Assembly (NCBI RefSeq): GCF_032118995.1
Contig: NC_092665.1
Location: 7,869,501-7,933,500 of the forward strand
DNA length: 64,000 bases
Source: Asterias amurensis
Lineage: Eukaryota > Echinodermata > Asteroidea > Forcipulatida > Asteriidae
Direction of reading: 5' to 3'
The notes beneath the pieces are model-generated. The model was not told the origin of the DNA. It worked only from the letters and a program-made list of their open reading frames with translations, and did not search any database. The translations under genes were made by a program, and so were the position numbers. Below are positions 21,549 to 33,113 of this stretch, piece after piece; positions within the stretch are counted from its first letter, which is position 1; each line of letters starts with the position of its first letter.

Positions 21549-24500
21549 GTGAGTAGTTTTTAATCTTGAATTATGAATACATAAACATTTTAATTAATAT
21601 AATTAATACAAATACAATAAAAATAAAAACAGTCAGAGTGTGTTTACTTGTTTGCATGCAGTCAACAATTGCAGCAAGCAGTTAGTGTAGTGAGTAGATT
21701 AGGAATAGACGACTCAACCAGTGTCATTGTCAACGGTTTATTAGACAGCTCGACCGTTCGTAGCCCCACTTCACTTGTGTGGCTAAAGGCTAGCCTACCA
21801 CACAAGTGGGGTTAGACCGTTCGGACAACTTGACAAATAGTTTTTTTGGGTACCGGTCACTTCGGCACCTTGCTAACTCGGCACCGGTATTCGGTAAACT
21901 CTGCACCTGCAAACTCGGCACTTACCTTGCAAACTCGGCACCTACAACTGGGGGGGGGGGGGTTAGGATTAGGATTTACAGTAAATTCTTGTAAACTTGC
22001 AGTAATGGAGGTCCGTTCGGTTCAACCTTCGACTTGTCTTGGCCATCCGTCAAGTTGTCCATGTTGTCTGAACCGTGGAGTTGTCTGAACATGCTGAACC
22101 ATCGAGTTGTCTGTCGAACAAGTTTTTTGACATCAAACTATTAAGGCTCTCCTGTGAGCCTTATATTAAACGGCGGGGCCTAAAATGTTGCGCTCCTTAA
22201 TGTTATAGTTATACGATTTCGACAAAATCCTTGTTGATAAACAAAAAATGATTGGTGAACATTTTATGGTCGTTTGCCATCAATAACCTCATCAATAACT
22301 TTACCCACACACCTATTATACATGTACATTCATTATAAGCAAGATCGCCATTGGAAGCTGTTGTTTTACTTTTAGGGCCAGTTATAAAGAAGTAAGTTTG
22401 TAGAGCGAAGATTGCGAGTTCGCACTAATGGGTAATAGTGAGAGAGTTTCTTTGAGATAGGGAGGAGCCAGGCCATTCATAGTTTTCCAGGCAAGAACAA
22501 ATTATTTTGGATTTAATTCTTTGCCAGACTGGGAGCCAGTGAAGTTGTTTCAATACAGTTGTGATGTGATCATATTAACATGTTTTAGATACTACGAATG
22601 CTGCTTATAATTCAAATATTGTAAAAAGCAGATTAACAAATTTTCGTCACATGGGATTCCATGCACATCGTTTTATCAAGCATGATCCCCAGGTTGTGGG
22701 CATTTGCAGACGATGTTACAGTAGCAGTGCCAATTTGCATCCTGGTCATGCTGGTGATTGATTATTTTGTCTTGGTACAGGTACTTTTATATGTCAGAAA
22801 TCTTCACTATATATCATATTGGCGATATTTACTCGACAATATATTGCCAGTTTTCAATATCGTCCAGGGTTACCTATTAATTATAGGAACAATTATGTAA
22901 ATGATTGAAATATTCAACTCTCTCGGTTTGATAGTCAGATGTAACAATTTGTGCATAATTAAATTTTAAACTTGTTTTAATGTTCTTGTTTTTGCAGTAT
23001 TGGAGAGAATGTAAGGATGTTGATTGACAGACCAGATGGAACATATTGCTTTAGGTTTCACAGAGAAAGAGTCTACTATGTCAGGTATGGTAGTAATGTA
23101 ACTGAAAGTCTCTGTCAACTCCAATTAACTACATTTGTAGATGTTTTTCTGCTTCTTTGGTTTCCTTGACCCTCCAAGATCATCCATGCAGCTGCATGCT
23201 CAGACAACAGGTTCAGTCCTCAGGACGAGCTATTGTATACAATATCTTAAAGCACCTACTATTGAATGGATTTGTATATGGTTAGGCAAACAGACGTGTG
23301 TATTTTGGCCAGCAGTATGATATCTTGTGATGAATGCAGGACACAGTAAGCCCTCCTATTGGTTGATTATTATGTTAATGGTTTGTACAATATTCATGTT
23401 ATATTATTGCAAACTTGCAGTACAAGTCAATGTGGTTCATGCATCTTACTATAATTTGTATTCACCTGTCAAAACTCAGGCAGTTTATCAATTCAATTGA
23501 TTAGTCAACATTAAAGAGGGGGATACTTATACTTTGAATCAAGCAGAATGGCTAGAAGAAAAAGTGAATTTGATATGTGTCTGTTTCTTGTGATCTGACT
23601 AGCCAAGACATCATGAAGCGTGCAGCCAGTGTCAGTAGAAAGCAGTTGGTCAGTATGGGGACATGTTTTGGAAAGGTCTCAAAGTCAATGAAGTTTCATC
23701 TGAACATTACTGCCCTGGACTTCCTGGCTCCATATGCAAAGGTACGTTAATCAAGAAAACATTTTCCTTTTAGACAAAAACAGTGGCTTTCTTAATCCAG
23801 TTGGTACTGGCTGTTTTATTTCTGATGGAAAAAGCAAACAAAATTTGAAGGTAGAATATTTCTATTTAAATGAAACCATGACAAAATGGTTTTAAGACAC
23901 TAAACACTATTGGTAATTGTCAATGACCAGTCTTCTCACTTGGTGTATCTCAACATATGCATGACAAACCTGTGAAAATTTGAGCTCAGTTGGTTGTTGA
24001 AGTTGCGAGATAATAATGAAAGAAAAAACGACCTTCTCTCACTAAGTTGTGTGCTGTCAGATGTTTGATTTCGAGACCTCAAAATCTAATTTTGAGGTCT
24101 CAAAATCAAATTCTGGAAAATTACTTCTTTCTCGAAAACTATGTACTTCCGAGGGAGCCGTTTTTCACAATATTTTATACTATCAACAGCTCCCCATTAC
24201 ACGATACCAAGTAAGGTTTTATGCCAATAAAATTGTCTACCTGCCTACCTCGAAAATCTTTTCTTCGTTTATCATCGCGACAGCTGACTCCGTAAACTGT
24301 ACGACGCAACAACACTTACTCCCACCATCTGTAAGAAAGTGGTTGGTCAGGGTGCCTTTGGTTATAGCGGTCCCCACCAATGAAACAACTCCCTACAGAA
24401 ATCCACTAGTCTGACTCAATCATGACATTCAAAAAACTATTGAAGACTGAACTGTTCAGAGCCCGTCAATTTGTTTATTGTTTATTCTCTATTTGTTCAG

Positions 24501-26651
24501 CACCTTGATCTAGTGCCTAGGATATGTGTGCTTTATAAGAACTTTGTATTATTGTATTATTATTCATAAATAGTTAAAGTAACTACCAATAGAGTCCAGT
24601 GCCTTTAAATAAAAACAAACAAACATGGTGGTCTTTGAAAATGCAGATTAACAGGCTTTTTGTCTTAAAGAAAACTTGCAATTAAGCCCTCTTTGTTCAG
24701 TGTTACTCAGCTGTATTTGTGTATGAGGACACAACCTCCTTAGTCAAGTGATTGAGAAGCAGCATTGGTCATTAAATCAACATTCCTTCTTCCCAAAATT
24801 ATTTGTCTAAAGAGCCACATTTGTAAGGAAAGTGAGGAGGGCAAAATGCCCGAAACGTTGAATGCCTGATGTACAGTTAACATGCAATTAAACATTTTGA
24901 AACTTTATAAATTGGCATTTACTAACAAATTTGTTCACGGTGACTCAAAGTTTGATGTTTGTTTTTGTTTTATTTCTAGTATAAGGTGTGGGTGAAGCCA
25001 GGGTCAGAACAGTCATTTTTGTATGGTAATCATGTATCAAAGGCTGGCCTTGGTCGTATCACAGAGAATGCAGGACGCTATCAAGGAGTTGTGGTTTACT
25101 CAATGGCAGATATTCCACTGGTAAGTAGATGATCATTACCTACTGGTCATTGATCAGGCCAAGTCACACTGTAGCTATAGAGAAAACAATAACGATCATG
25201 ATGCAAAGAGAACGCATTCTATTGGTTGAAATGCTCCACGCAGAATACACCCATGATCATTCAACCAATCGAGGGCATGCATCCGTAACATTCTCGTTTT
25301 CGTTCTCATCATCAAGGCCTGTGTGACCGGGCCTTAACTCAGGACCAATCCCACGCTGATTAACGAAGCTAAGAGGAGGTAGAGCTTGAGCTTTACTTAA
25401 AGCAGATTTACTTAAAGCAGATTGACTATAATGACAAGATGCTAAATATGTTGTTGCAACTTCACATGGTTTGAGGCAAGCTTTTTGTAGATCACCTATG
25501 GATCACCCAAACGCGGCACCATTGTGCTCAACACATTCATTCATTGGAAAAAATTGTAGATCACAGAACTTGCAGCACTTTGGCTTTAGTGTTTGGTTGA
25601 TCTAGGATCTCAGGAATACAAGGAGGCAACTTTTAGCCGAAACATGATTTTCTATGTACAGTTTTTTTTTACTTTGCCTGAATTCGGGGGCTAGTAGCCC
25701 TTCCCCCTCCAAACTTTCTGCAAGTGTTTCAAATCCAACCCCAGTTGTGATTGATTAAGTCATACAAACCAGTGGTCAATGGTACACATGTATCAAAGGC
25801 TTTGGTTCCAAGTTGACATCTTACAATTTAAGAAGTAACTATTTGAAGTAATTCTTGCAACGAGTCTCTCTTTTGGAAGGAGTCATGGCTCTAAGAATAG
25901 CTTTTGGTTTGTTCTTGACATTTCCAACGGTCTACTCTGCTTGTCTTCAGGAGCAGAGGCACAATGTTTGAAATGTCAAGAACAACCCAAACTGGAAGAA
26001 TGACTAGAAGTAGTTACTTGATATATTTCATTATCAACACCATACAAAGCGTTTTAATTGCGGCCCTTTCCATACTTTTCATCTCTTCTGAACTCTTAAT
26101 TTTTGCATAACACCGTTGATCTCTCTTTCTCTGAATTTGTTATTCATTTATCAAGGCTTTTTTAATTTCCATTTTAAAGTCAAATGTTGATGCCCACGAG
26201 CAACTTTTCACCCTTTGTGATGAATTTTGTGTTCTTTTTGTTTGTTTATCTTAATTTTTGTGTTTTGAATGTTTTTCAAAATGTAAATTCCAAATGCAAT
26301 TGAAATTCGGTCATTGGATCGCCAAATTTTTTATGGTTTTAACTAAAACCAGAAACCAGGCCAAATTTCACTTGTCTTCCCACCGTGTTAAATTGTGTAC
26401 TTTGTCACTTCCAACTGAGTCAACAGTGTGACCAGCCCTCAACCTTGTCATTGTCATTCAATGAAGACCGAATCATGCACTGTTTGTTCCTAATAACAAT
26501 AGTGTGATTTAACATGTTTCTTTGACTGCAGGGTTTTGGAGTAACAGCCAAATCAACTCAGGAATGTAGACATGCAGATCCAATGACAATAGTAGTCTTC
26601 CATCAAGCCGATGTGGGACAATATCTCAGAAATGAAGATACATTACTCTGA
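21493..26651 (+). CDS. NIP7: 60S ribosome biogenesis factor NIP7, five exons, 180 aa
   Basis: NIP7 is a nucleolar factor for pre-rRNA processing and 60S subunit assembly, binding RNA through its C-terminal PUA domain. Exons 21493-21548, 22998-23084, 23603-23741, 24980-25120 and 26532-26651 chain in matching phases (2, 2, 0, 0) to exactly 180 codons plus TGA, the usual length of animal NIP7. The protein begins [19 protein letters not shown]. It contains the near-invariant [52 protein letters not shown] and [14 protein letters not shown]. The N-terminal pre-PUA domain covers about residues 1-92 and the PUA domain the rest. The gene is complete with no damaging change. It lies head to head with the 514-aa gene. 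AATAAA is at 27097-27102. Confidence 0.97.
21759..21811. repeat. Hairpin in NIP7 intron 1
   Basis: AGCCCCACTTCACTTGTGTGG faces CCACACAAGTGGGG. Followed at 21860-21945 by four to five degenerate units around AACTCGGCACC and by a G run at about 21951. Confidence 0.45.
22130..22997 (+). other. NIP7: Rest of NIP7 intron 1
   Basis: A stretch at about 22360-22570 (GGAGGAGCCAGGCCATTCAT) looks like part of a dispersed repeat, but I cannot name it. No exon is needed here, since exons 1 and 2 join in phase. Confidence 0.45.
22998..23084 (+). CDS. NIP7: NIP7 exon 2
   Basis: Acceptor TTTTTGCAG, donor GTATGG. Encodes [19 protein letters not shown] and HRERVYYV. Confidence 0.95.
23603..23741 (+). CDS. 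NIP7: NIP7 exon 3
   Basis: Acceptor ATCTGACTAG, donor GTACGT. Encodes [20 protein letters not shown] and the [10 protein letters not shown] end of the pre-PUA domain. Confidence 0.95.
23892..24608. mobile_element. TTAA MITE family 1, copy B, split by a LINE fragment
   Basis: TTAA ends, left GACACTAAACACTATTGGTA, right CCAATAGAGTCCAGTGCCT. Its body is interrupted near 24230 by LINE 3' sequence and resumes near 24567. It lies in NIP7 intron 3. Confidence 0.7.
24230..24566 (+). mobile_element. LINE 3' end nested in a MITE
   Basis: Degenerate reverse-transcriptase C-terminal tail is visible as [15 protein letters not shown] in one frame, with stops and frame changes before it. The end is a short ATT-rich tail. 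CR1/L2-like by its WNSLP...[10 protein letters not shown]-type ending; a dead, 5'-truncated copy. Confidence 0.55.
24980..25120 (+). CDS. NIP7: NIP7 exon 4
   Basis: Acceptor TATTTCTAG, donor GTAAGT; 47 whole codons. Encodes [19 protein letters not shown] and the start of the PUA domain through SMADIPL. Confidence 0.95.
25156..25336. mobile_element. MITE with GGTCACAC-type ends
   Basis: AGGCCAAGTCACACTGTAG faces AAGGCCTGTGTGACCGGGCC. The middle has facing ATTCTATTGGTTGAA and TTCAACCAATCG. It lies in NIP7 intron 4. Confidence 0.5.
26532..26651 (+). CDS. NIP7: NIP7 exon 5
   Basis: Acceptor TGACTGCAG. Encodes [18 protein letters not shown] and [19 protein letters not shown], then TGA. Confidence 0.95.
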   Translation, partial: GFGVTAKSTQECRHADPMTIVVFHQADVGQYLRNEDTLL

Positions 26652-27096
26652 GCTGAGACAATTCATTATTCATATATCTACACTCAGACCGTGTTCGATT
26701 TGGTGAATACAGCTACTGCTGGAGCCTGCCATCATCATATATTGAAGTATAGGACATTCTTAGCAACAGAACACCCTCAAAAACAGCAGCCAGTTCGGAT
26801 ACAGCCTAGACGTGATGATGTAGAACACCAATCACAGAATGAAATGTGAGAGTCTATTTTATGGGTCAACGAGAAGTATTTTTACTGGGTGGAGAGCAGT
26901 GTTATGTGGCAAGGGATATTGTCTTCAACTTATGTATAAAGGAAATCAACCAAGAAGAAGCATTACAACGTTATTATTGCCGCTGTAAATATAGGTCAAA
27001 CACAGAGGAAGTTCATAATTAATCCAACCATCTGTGTTTTATTGTGTATCCTTTTACAGTGTATAAGATAGCCCACTATCATTAGCAACATTGCCC

Positions 27097-27102
27097 AATA
27101 AA
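27097..27102 (+). terminator. NIP7: NIP7 poly(A) signal
   Basis: AATAAA about 445 nt after the stop codon. The intervening stretch has no other gene and is taken as 3' UTR. Confidence 0.6.
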
Positions 27103-27803
27103 ACATGCAAAATCTTGTTGCTAGGAATTTGGATTTCTGCTGAAAACACGATGGTTGGTTAGTAGTTCCAATGTTTTTACTAATATTTTGCTGACCAGAA
27201 TACGGTCACCAACCAAACTGCTATGTCACATGTACAATTTGTGATTGATATCCTGCTCATTTTTGCTAAGCAGAAAATTCTTAAGCAATATTTTCTGGTT
27301 AAGCAGTTTTCTGAAATTGGGTCTTCCCAGCTTCAAAGTTACCAGGTTGGTTCCTGTTGCTATTTGATTGATAAGACATTAACAGTAACAAGCCCTCATC
27401 ATTTTAGAAAAACAATTCCTTAAAGGACCATTACAGAATTTGTTTGAAAAGAATTGGTCTAAAGATAACAGATTTACACAAAACTTACTTGGTCTAATGA
27501 TGATAGTAGAAAACATCCCTTGGGATTTTTCTGTTTGATGAGAAATAAATAAAACTAATTTTCTGTTTGGAGTTTAGCGCTCAGTGAAAATTTTTATTCA
27601 TTTTATTTGGATCATTGTCATGCACAATGTGTGATCGGTTTTTCTTGTGACCTTTTTTCTTGTGATGGCCGATGGATCTCAAACTGAGGTTTATCAGTGC
27701 TTACACTGCCAGGAACTGTTTTGTTAATAGAAAAATCAATTCTGTAAGGTTCCTTTAAAGATATGTAATAAGACTCAATGTATCTACGTAAGCAATGTCT
27801 CAC

Positions 27804-27989
27804 AAAATTACTTGAATTGAATTTGAGACCTCAGCTGAGGTCTCAAATATTCAAGCATCTGAAAGCACACAAGTTGTGTGTCAAGGTTTTTTTTTTTTTT
27901 TTTTCTTTTTCTCTCGCAACTTTGATGACAAATTGAGTTCAAATATTTACAGGTATGTCATTTGATGCTTATGTTGAGATAAACCAAGT
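27804..27989. mobile_element. TTAA MITE family 1, fragment E
   Basis: Keeps the GAGACCTCAGCTGAGGTCTC palindrome and GTTGAGATAAACCAAG but lacks both ends. It abuts a family 2 copy exactly, so it was probably the insertion target. Confidence 0.55.
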
Positions 27990-28339
27990 TTAAAGGAACA
28001 CATTGCTTTGGATCGGTCGAGTTGGTCTTTGAAAAGCGTGTGTAACCGTTTGTTATGAAATGCACATGGATAGAAGGATGTTGTAAAAGTAGAATACAAT
28101 GATCCACACAAACATGCCTCGAAATTGCACGGTTTTCCTTTTACCTCGTCGACAAACACGGTCGGCCATTTATGGGAGGCAAATTTTTGACTCCCAAAAG
28201 TGGCCGACCATGTTAGTTCGCAAAGTTCAAGGAAAACCGCGCAATTTCGAGGCAAATGTGTGTGGAACATTGTATTCTACATCTTACAAATACTTTTCAA
28301 AGACGAACTCGACCTATCTAAGGCAACATGTTCCTTTAA
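27990..28339. mobile_element. TTAA MITE family 2, copy B
   Basis: Complete 350-bp copy with TTAA at both ends and terminal inverted repeats over 40 bp (AGGAACACATTGCTTTGGAT). Contains the GGTCGGCC/GGCCGACC inner pair. Confidence 0.75.
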
Positions 28340-30520
28340 GACTTGTCTTTGTTTCTACCTCCATGGACAAACCAAAGGTGCCCATGCCTGTAACTTGAAA
28401 TTTATAGTCTACGTATGAGTTCATATTTCCACAAACAATGCGCACATTAACACCATATGATGCTGGTTGAGGGGCCAGTAATTTGTTCCTAGCACAAAGC
28501 CTGTAATGGGGTTGATCATTATTCAAGGATTTATACAAACTATTTAGTAGTTTATTTTATGCATCAATTGCAATTACTTAAATGTACGTTACAGTAAGAA
28601 ACAGTTTTGGAAAATGGTTATTGTTAAAATGATTCAATAATAAATAAAAAGTATCTAATGGAAACTTACTAGTCTTTCAGTCTGTTTAATCTAACTAATC
28701 TTGGCATATCAACTCCAAACTTGGTTTGTGGATTGGTCTCGGGATCCCAAAGAAGCTTAGTGTTTTTGGACCCCTAGGTCAAATGTAAATGTCATTATGG
28801 CTAAAACAATAGACATGTTGCTTGTTTAGTGATAACTCAAAATGAACGAGTTAAATGTCACCTGGCGTTTGTGTTTGGCTAGGCATCTACCTTGCTTAAT
28901 TGATATATCAGGAATGTTATTGATTCCATCATTAACTTTCTTCTGTAATGCTATTATTTTCCAAAAACTGAAGATGGAAAGTAACTAGGTGAACTTGGAA
29001 GGGGGAGTAATGGATGGAATTCTCGATGTACAACTGTACACCTATCATCTTTATCATTGGTTATGGTGACCCTGTAAATGTCAATTCATGACAATTTGTT
29101 GTTGTTTTTTTTTGGGGGGGGGGTCGTCCTTTTTTTTGGGGGGGGGGGTCGTCTGAGAAATTCTCAAACGACCCATCGAATTACAGTATGGCAAAGCTTA
29201 AACTGTGACACTGGTCAATTACCAAAATTGAAAAATCAAGGGCAGCTTGCAATAAATCAGAAGATGTGGCAGTTTCCTTTGCCCCAAAGAAACACTAGTA
29301 ACAACAGCCCACCTGTCTGGGAAGGAATTTATCAAAAGAAAAAATGGCAAACAGTTCGTCATTTAGTAACTTGTTGAATGAAGTTTTAAAAGCTTACAAC
29401 AACCACATGGAAAAGAAATTCTTGCTGTGAGACTGCTGCCCTCCAATAATAGTAGTGGCAGGCATTAAACTCTTCCTAACTTGCAAGCTTGATTTCTGAT
29501 TTATTTTGTTTTGCCCTCAGAAAAATCAGCAAAAAAATATTGAAGACTTATACAACCATTAATGAGTCCAGGTTTTAGTTTAGTTTATTATTTTTAGTAA
29601 ACAATGACCATGCTTTTAAACAGTTTGGCTACTGAATTTTCTCACAGATGCAATAATTTGAAAGGGTATTATGGCATGAACAATGACCTGCCGTGGAGGA
29701 GATCCTCCATGCCTCAACCATCCTCAACCAAGAACAAGATTATTCATCTAGAAACACTAGAAACAAGGAGGATTGAAGTCCGAAATACAAATTGCACCTA
29801 CACGAGATACTATCTGGATAATTTTAGCCCAGGAGGCTGCGTGAATGGGATTTTTTTAGGGCTACCGTTAAAATGCAGTAGCGCCCTCACTTGAAACAAT
29901 TGTTGCAAGAACGAAGGAGACGTCTCCGATTTAGCATTGCGATTGTGGGCGGCACTGAGTCAAATGCCTTTTGTTTTTTTCGAAAAGTTTGTTTTCAAGA
30001 TTTGTCACCTCTAAAGTCCTCTATATTCTACTATTGGTCGAAAACTAAACTTTTCCCCATTTTGCCTCGTCCGGTTTTGCCCTCAATCAACCGTTTGTCT
30101 CAAGCTTATGAACCAGTTATTATTTTGGGCGGTGTATCTTTTTTGTGTGCTTATAATCCAACTTTTTACATCTTCAGAAGTATGATGGTTTTGTCTTCCG
30201 TTTAAAGGAGCAACTTGCTCGGACAAAAACAAATTGTTTTATGGGGGAGGGGGAAGGGGGGTGGGTATAATCGTCTGTCCGGACGCTCATGTATTCACTG
30301 GATAATTATATACCGTGGATTTACTGCTGGTAGGCTAAGATTGTTAGGTAACCCTTTCAGTTTTATGCTTTTGCATCAAATTAACGGGCGGTAACAAAAT
30401 TAACGATAGATACTTGGTTATGCGGCAACTGTATCTACTTGCCAGGTAGAGTTTGTTCTTAGAGAACTGTCTTGCTATATAAAAAAAAAAAAATTAACGA
30501 TGTTCTCGCTATTCCAACCT
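28340..30520. other. Spacer between NIP7 and ANO7, no gene recognised
   Basis: Open frames at 28314-28538 (minus), 29604-29894 and 29891-30205 (plus) show no splice partners or known motifs. Left unannotated. Confidence 0.5.
29108..29155. repeat. Duplicated T-run/G-run block
   Basis: TTTTTTTTTGGGGGGGGGG followed by TCGTC occurs twice in tandem; strong G-quadruplex potential on the plus strand. Confidence 0.7.
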
Positions 30521-30530
30521 GCCCGCATCA

Positions 30531-31892
30531 GGGGCGTCAATCCGTCTTGAAGTGTGGGGGGGGGGGACATAACATTAATACGGCGTGGGGTCCGGGGCCC
30601 GCTTTAGGGCCCCGGATTTTTTTTTGGCCCGTAGATGCTCTCTGGTGCAATCTAGTGAATCTGAGGGGTGATGTTCCCCCTCTCAGATGTTGGAATTTAA
30701 TGCCTATTTTTAAGCTATGATGCACCTATTCTTGCTATCATGGTTATTGTACCTAAAAAGCAACTCAATTATAGCTTCGTTATATCACTATTGTTTCTGC
30801 ATTCTAATGCTCAGACGGCGTTTCATCCCTATCATCACCAGACCTATTAGACACAAGTTTTATGGGGCAAATCTCTAAGAATGGAACAGAACATCTGTAA
30901 AATGTGAGCAGCAGTAGAACCTTTTGGGTTGACAACATCTTTAAGTGCGGATCTATGAACCAAGTTTTGGGGGGGAAATCTGTCGAAGAGTGAGCTCAGG
31001 GGTGCGAAATCTTTACGGCATGGGTCCGGGCCCGCTCAAGGGCCCGGGAAAATTTTGCATTCTAGATGCTCTGTAGTGCAATCTTAGGCCAATAAGAGGC
31101 ATACAGAACGGAACAGAACATCTGTAAAATATGAGCAGCAGTAAAACCTTTTGGGTTGACAACATCTTCAAGTGCGGATCTATGAACCAAGTTTTAGGGG
31201 AAAATACTGTCAAATAGTGAGCACGTGAGTGTGAAACCTTTACGGCATGGGTCCGGGCCCGCTCAAGGGCCCGGGAAAATTTTGTATTTTTAGATGCTCT
31301 GTAGTGCAATCTTTAGGCCATTTAGCGGCCAAATGGCAAACGAAACAGAACAATGAGCTGTGTGAATATTTGTGTTCCAGTGCTCCACAATTCCTCAGTG
31401 CAAAACACGATTTTCATAATAAAGGTGGTCAAACGACACGGGGAACATTGATACTGTGTCCCCCACCCTTCGAAAATTGGATGGGATGGGGTGGGGTAGG
31501 GGTGGGGTACACGTCCCTTCCACTCTTTCAAGGGGGAGGTGCAAATCTGTCAACGATGGAGCATGCGTGTGAGAAGCCTTTACGGCTCGGGGTGCGGGCC
31601 CGATTAAGGGCTCGGGGTGCGGGCCCGATTAAGGGCCCGGGAAAATTTTGCATTTTAGATGCTCTGTGATGCAATCTAGGGCCAATTTTGAGAAGGGATA
31701 TTGTGTCATCCTTTGCCCACAGGATTAATGCCCTTATAGGGACACAGGGTTTCGTCTTACACAGTGCAAAACTTGGGCTTCGTGATAAAGGTGGTCAAAA
31801 AGGTGGGGGACATTTGATATTGTGTCCCCCACCCTCCAAAAGGTGGGGGGACATGTCCCCCTGCCCCCCCCCCCCCCTGATTGACGCCCATG
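30531..31892. mobile_element. MULE-like element with perfect 10-bp target duplication
   Basis: GCCCGCATCA stands directly before (30521-30530) and after (31893-31902). Ends GGGGCGTCAATC and GATTGACGCCC are inverted. The inside has four GC hairpin modules (CCGGGCCC, short loop, GGGCCCGG or variants) near 30590, 31025, 31250 and 31600, each followed by TAGATGCTCTGTAGTGCAAT. Two full units of about 225 bp are in tandem. A 9-10-bp duplication fits the Mutator-like superfamily. No transposase. Confidence 0.65.
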
Positions 31893-31902
31893 GCCCGCAT
31901 CA

Positions 31903-32996
31903 ATCATCATGTGAATAGTATGTATCAAGAATTGTTTGTGTGGACATCTTCCCTGAATTTCGCACATCGACGGTGTGTGCATGTGTGTGTTGCCAGTGTA
32001 GCCCTATACAGCCTCAAGGCGGGATTACAAACTATGGCCGATTCGTTATTTTGTGTTGCTGTCATTTACTTAATTTACTTAAAATAAATGATACAAAAAG
32101 ACTGAGGATCGAGGCCAAGGATAACACTGTAAAAGCCTAATAATATATCAAGAACGGAGGTCGCGAGCGTCGGCATACAATTACAAAATTAATTGCACTC
32201 GTGGTGTGTGTATTTGGGGAATCTGGCAAAACAAGCTGTACTAGGCCTATTTAGGTAAAATTGGTCATACTCGGACCGTACCGGGCCCGAAGAAAGCAGC
32301 AGCAGCAGCAACAACAACAACAACAACATACACACAAAATAAAGAAAACAAACAACATGATACACACAAAAGGAAAAAACATTACTCAGCCACCCAACAA
32401 ACAAAAATCCCAACATTTTGCCGCTCACTTTGCTGTGGTTTGAGAGGGCACGCCCATTCGTACCCGGGGCTGCTAATTAATTGTTTTCTAAAGAAGAGCC
32501 AATTTTAACGAAAGGGGAAGAAATATTGCATTGTCGTTTGGGGGAAAAAAATCGCCAGGCTACTAGATAGGCTTGTTGATCACATTCCTCAGTCCCATCA
32601 CAGGTGGATCAATGAACAATTTTGGATACCTGTTATAATGTGGGGCGGGTCGTTACGACGTCTTTTTTTCTATTGATGGCTGCCTCTGATCGCCGCCTAG
32701 CCTGTGCGCTGCATCGTGCAGCATTACATCACACACAACCCGTACACACCCGGTACGCATGCCCCCCACACCCACCACCACCGCCACAACACAAATAAAG
32801 TCATTCAGCACTCACATTCTGAGCACCACACTAACAATACACGGGCCATGGCGTTTCGAGTCGAGCGTTTGAAGTTAGGAAAGACATTCCGGTAGTTCAC
32901 GCAAAACTGTTGTCAAAAGTAACACCTGAGGAATTTCCAACATCTGGAGATTAGCTGTGGTATTGAAGTTGGCTTTGCTTCAATAATTCTAGAACC
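31903..32996 (+). promoter_or_regulatory. Upstream region and 5' UTR side of ANO7
   Basis: Contains the CAG/CAA run and a CAC-rich stretch (about 32745-32790). The 5' UTR probably begins between 32830 and 32990; no TATA box is convincing. Confidence 0.35.
32297..32330. repeat. CAG/CAA trinucleotide run
   Basis: About five AGC then six AAC units, 700 bp upstream of the ANO7 start. It produces short poly-Gln or poly-Leu frames without gene context. Confidence 0.8.
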
Positions 32997-33113
32997 ATGT
33001 CATTCAGTAAGGGGAGTGGTGAAGGAGCAAATGGTGGTCTCTCCAGTGCAGCCATAAGCATGGACAACTACGGGGCTACAGACGAAACCAACACGTTAAC
33101 AAGCGATTACTTG
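32997..33113 (+). CDS. ANO7: ANO7 exon 1 (coding)
   Basis: 39 codons, [17 protein letters not shown] to TLTSDYL, ending in phase 0 before GTGAGA. Gly/Ser-rich and less conserved. The upstream in-frame TGA supports this start. Confidence 0.75.

Noticed and set aside
28314-28538. Minus-strand 74-aa ORF with LLAPQPASYGVNVRIVCGN
   Set aside because: Amino-acid sequence looks plausible, but its end lies within the family 2 MITE and no splice partner or known family was found.
29604-30205. Two consecutive plus-strand ORFs (96 and 104 aa) as a gene
   Set aside because: No motif, no clear splice sites, and composition similar to surrounding spacer.
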